From: an uncultured Porphyromonas sp.
Lineage (GTDB): Bacteria; Bacteroidota; Bacteroidia; Bacteroidales; Porphyromonadaceae
DNA: 7,264 bases
Direction of reading: 5' to 3'
Assembly: GCA_947253195.1 (NCBI GenBank)
Contig: CAMXXM010000069.1
Span: 1-7,264, forward strand
A model generated the notes under the pieces. That model was not told the origin of the DNA. It saw only the letters and a program-made list of their open reading frames with translations, and searched no databases. This document shows positions 6,325 to 7,264 of this stretch, piece by piece (the first letter of the stretch is position 1; the number at the start of each line of letters is the position of its first letter). Both the position numbers and the translations under genes were made by a program.

Positions 6325-7264
6325 GGTATGGGCGAGAGCGAGAGTACCGCTGCTCCTCATCGGTGCTCTCCTCCTGCTGCTCCCGGGCTGTCTCTCAGCC
6401 GGAGGGCGTGCTCAGGCCACCAAGCAAGAGACTGTGGAGATGAGTGATAGCATAAGAGAGATCTACCTCGCCGGTGGATGCTTCTGGGGGACGGAGCACT
6501 TCCTCCGCCAGATCCGCGGTGTGGTGGAGACAGAGGTGGGGTATGCCAATGGCAATACCCCCGACCCCACCTACGAGATCGTCTGTGGCGACAAGTCGGG
6601 CTACGCCGAGACCGTCAGAGTGCTTTACGACCCGGAGGTGCTGTCGACGGCAAAGCTGCTGGAGACCTTCTTCCTCGCCATAGACCCTACGGCGGTCAAT
6701 CGTCAGGGCAACGACCGCGGCACGCAGTACCGCACCGGTATCTACTACAGCGACCCCGCCGATGAGCCGGTGGTGACCGCTGCACTGGAGCAGCTCCGCA
6801 CGCAGTACAGCAAGCCGATAGCGGTGGAGGGGATGCCGCTCCGGAGCTTCTACCGGGCAGAGGAGTACCACCAGGACTACTTGAAGAAAAACCCCTCCGG
6901 CTACTGCCACATCTCCCCCGCCCTCTTCCGCAAGGCGCGCGAGGCCAATCAGCCCCGCTTCAGCCGTAAGAGCAAGGAGGAGCTACACCGGTTCCTCACC
7001 GACCTGCAGTACGAGGTGACGCAGGAGGGCGGCACGGAGCGTGCCTTCAGCCACCCATACGACCGGGAGTTTAGTGAGGGGATCTACGTCGATGTCACCA
7101 CGGGGGAGCCGCTCTTCCTCTCCTCAGACAAGTACGACAGCGGCTGCGGATGGCCCGCCTTCAGCCGACCGATCAGCGACAGCCTCCTCGTGGAGCGGAC
7201 TGATCTACGGTACGGGATGCGTCGCACAGAGGTGAGGAGCAAGCTGGGCGAGGCACACCTGGGG
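6305..7264 (+). CDS. msrAB: Exported bifunctional methionine sulfoxide reductase MsrA-MsrB (3' end outside window)
   Basis: The frame is open to the window end: 320 codons, no stop. Starting at ATG 6305 the protein begins MRRRTTEV, then a Leu-rich core and LLPGC with Cys29, a probable lipoprotein signal; Pro at -2 is unusual, and AQA (36-38) could be a signal peptidase I site instead. An in-frame ATG at 6284 would add seven residues; ATG 6440 would give a cytoplasmic form but waste the signal. The MsrA domain spans about 52-205: catalytic Cys59 in GGCFWG, NRQGNDRGTQYR, EEYHQDY and recycling Cys201 in GYCHI. It reduces methionine-S-sulfoxide. The MsrB domain, for the R form, starts near 224 (LTDLQYEVTQ, DKYDSGCGWP with Cys281, MRRTEVRS). 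It lacks the zinc-binding CxxC and resembles the C-terminal part of neisserial PilB. The window stops about 16 residues before the expected catalytic RYC motif. It overlaps the lipocalin gene by 20 bases, implying coupled translation. Role: repair of oxidised envelope proteins. Confidence 0.93.
   Translation, partial: MRRRTTEVWARARVPLLLIGALLLLLPGCLSAGGRAQATKQETVEMSDSIREIYLAGGCFWGTEHFLRQIRGVVETEVGYANGNTPDPTYEIVCGDKSGYAETVRVLYDPEVLSTAKLLETFFLAIDPTAVNRQGNDRGTQYRTGIYYSDPADEPVVTAALEQLRTQYSKPIAVEGMPLRSFYRAEEYHQDYLKKNPSGYCHISPALFRKAREANQPRFSRKSKEELHRFLTDLQYEVTQEGGTERAFSHPYDREFSEGIYVDVTTGEPLFLSSDKYDSGCGWPAFSRPISDSLLVERTDLRYGMRRTEVRSKLGEAHLG

Noticed and set aside
6328..6450. ATG at 6328, just after the lipocalin stop, as the msrAB start
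   Set aside because: It is in the lipocalin frame, not the MsrA frame, and reaches a stop after about 40 codons. The in-frame ATG at 6305 yields a complete signal peptide.
6395..6910. 171-codon open frame antisense to msrAB
   Set aside because: The sense strand carries unmistakable MsrA motifs throughout. The antisense product has low-complexity Val/Leu/Gly-rich sequence typical of shadow frames.
1..7264. Mobile elements, CRISPR arrays, tRNA/rRNA or a defence system
   Set aside because: No transposase or integrase motifs, target-site duplications, regularly spaced repeats or tRNA-like folds were seen; all long frames are accounted for by the four genes.

Overview
The window looks like chromosomal DNA from a member of the Bacteroidota, probably Porphyromonas or a close relative. 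The evidence is an adjacent SusC/SusD (RagA/RagB) outer-membrane pair, candidate promoters with the Bacteroidota -7 motif TAnnTTTG, a SusD lipoprotein with acidic residues just after its lipid-modified cysteine, and no obvious Shine-Dalgarno sequence before most starts. Genes are fairly GC-rich, with many C/G third positions, and the two spacers are clearly AT-richer. The genus is inference; no rRNA or marker gene is present.

Layout, all genes on the + strand. Bases 1-187 are a non-coding leader with one good -7 match. Bases 188-3325 encode a complete SusC/RagA-type TonB-dependent transporter. After 17 bases, 3343-5397 encode its SusD-like surface lipoprotein. A strong hairpin (5411-5454) then closes this unit. 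The AT-rich spacer up to 5700 carries a second -7-like motif (5661-5668). A second two-gene unit follows: a Blc-type lipocalin with an N-terminal hydrophobic anchor and an acidic C-terminal tail (5701-6324), then an exported MsrA-MsrB fusion, probably a lipoprotein, that starts inside the lipocalin gene (6305) and runs off the window end. The MsrAB frame has no stop in the window and begins with a clear lipoprotein-type signal peptide.

How they work together: SusC and SusD should form a lidded outer-membrane importer powered by TonB-ExbBD. Its cargo cannot be read from the window: no glycoside hydrolase, peptidase, sulfatase or regulator gene is visible, and a peptide, a glycan or another nutrient are all possible. 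The lipocalin and MsrAB form a separate, probably translationally coupled unit. It looks devoted to the cell envelope: lipid or lysolipid binding, and repair of oxidised methionine in exported proteins. Nothing links the two units beyond adjacency. I found no mobile element, CRISPR array, tRNA, rRNA or defence system, and most of the window is ordinary for the group. The most unusual detail is the overlap at 6305-6324, where one purine-rich stretch encodes an acidic tail in one frame and the basic start of a signal peptide in the other.
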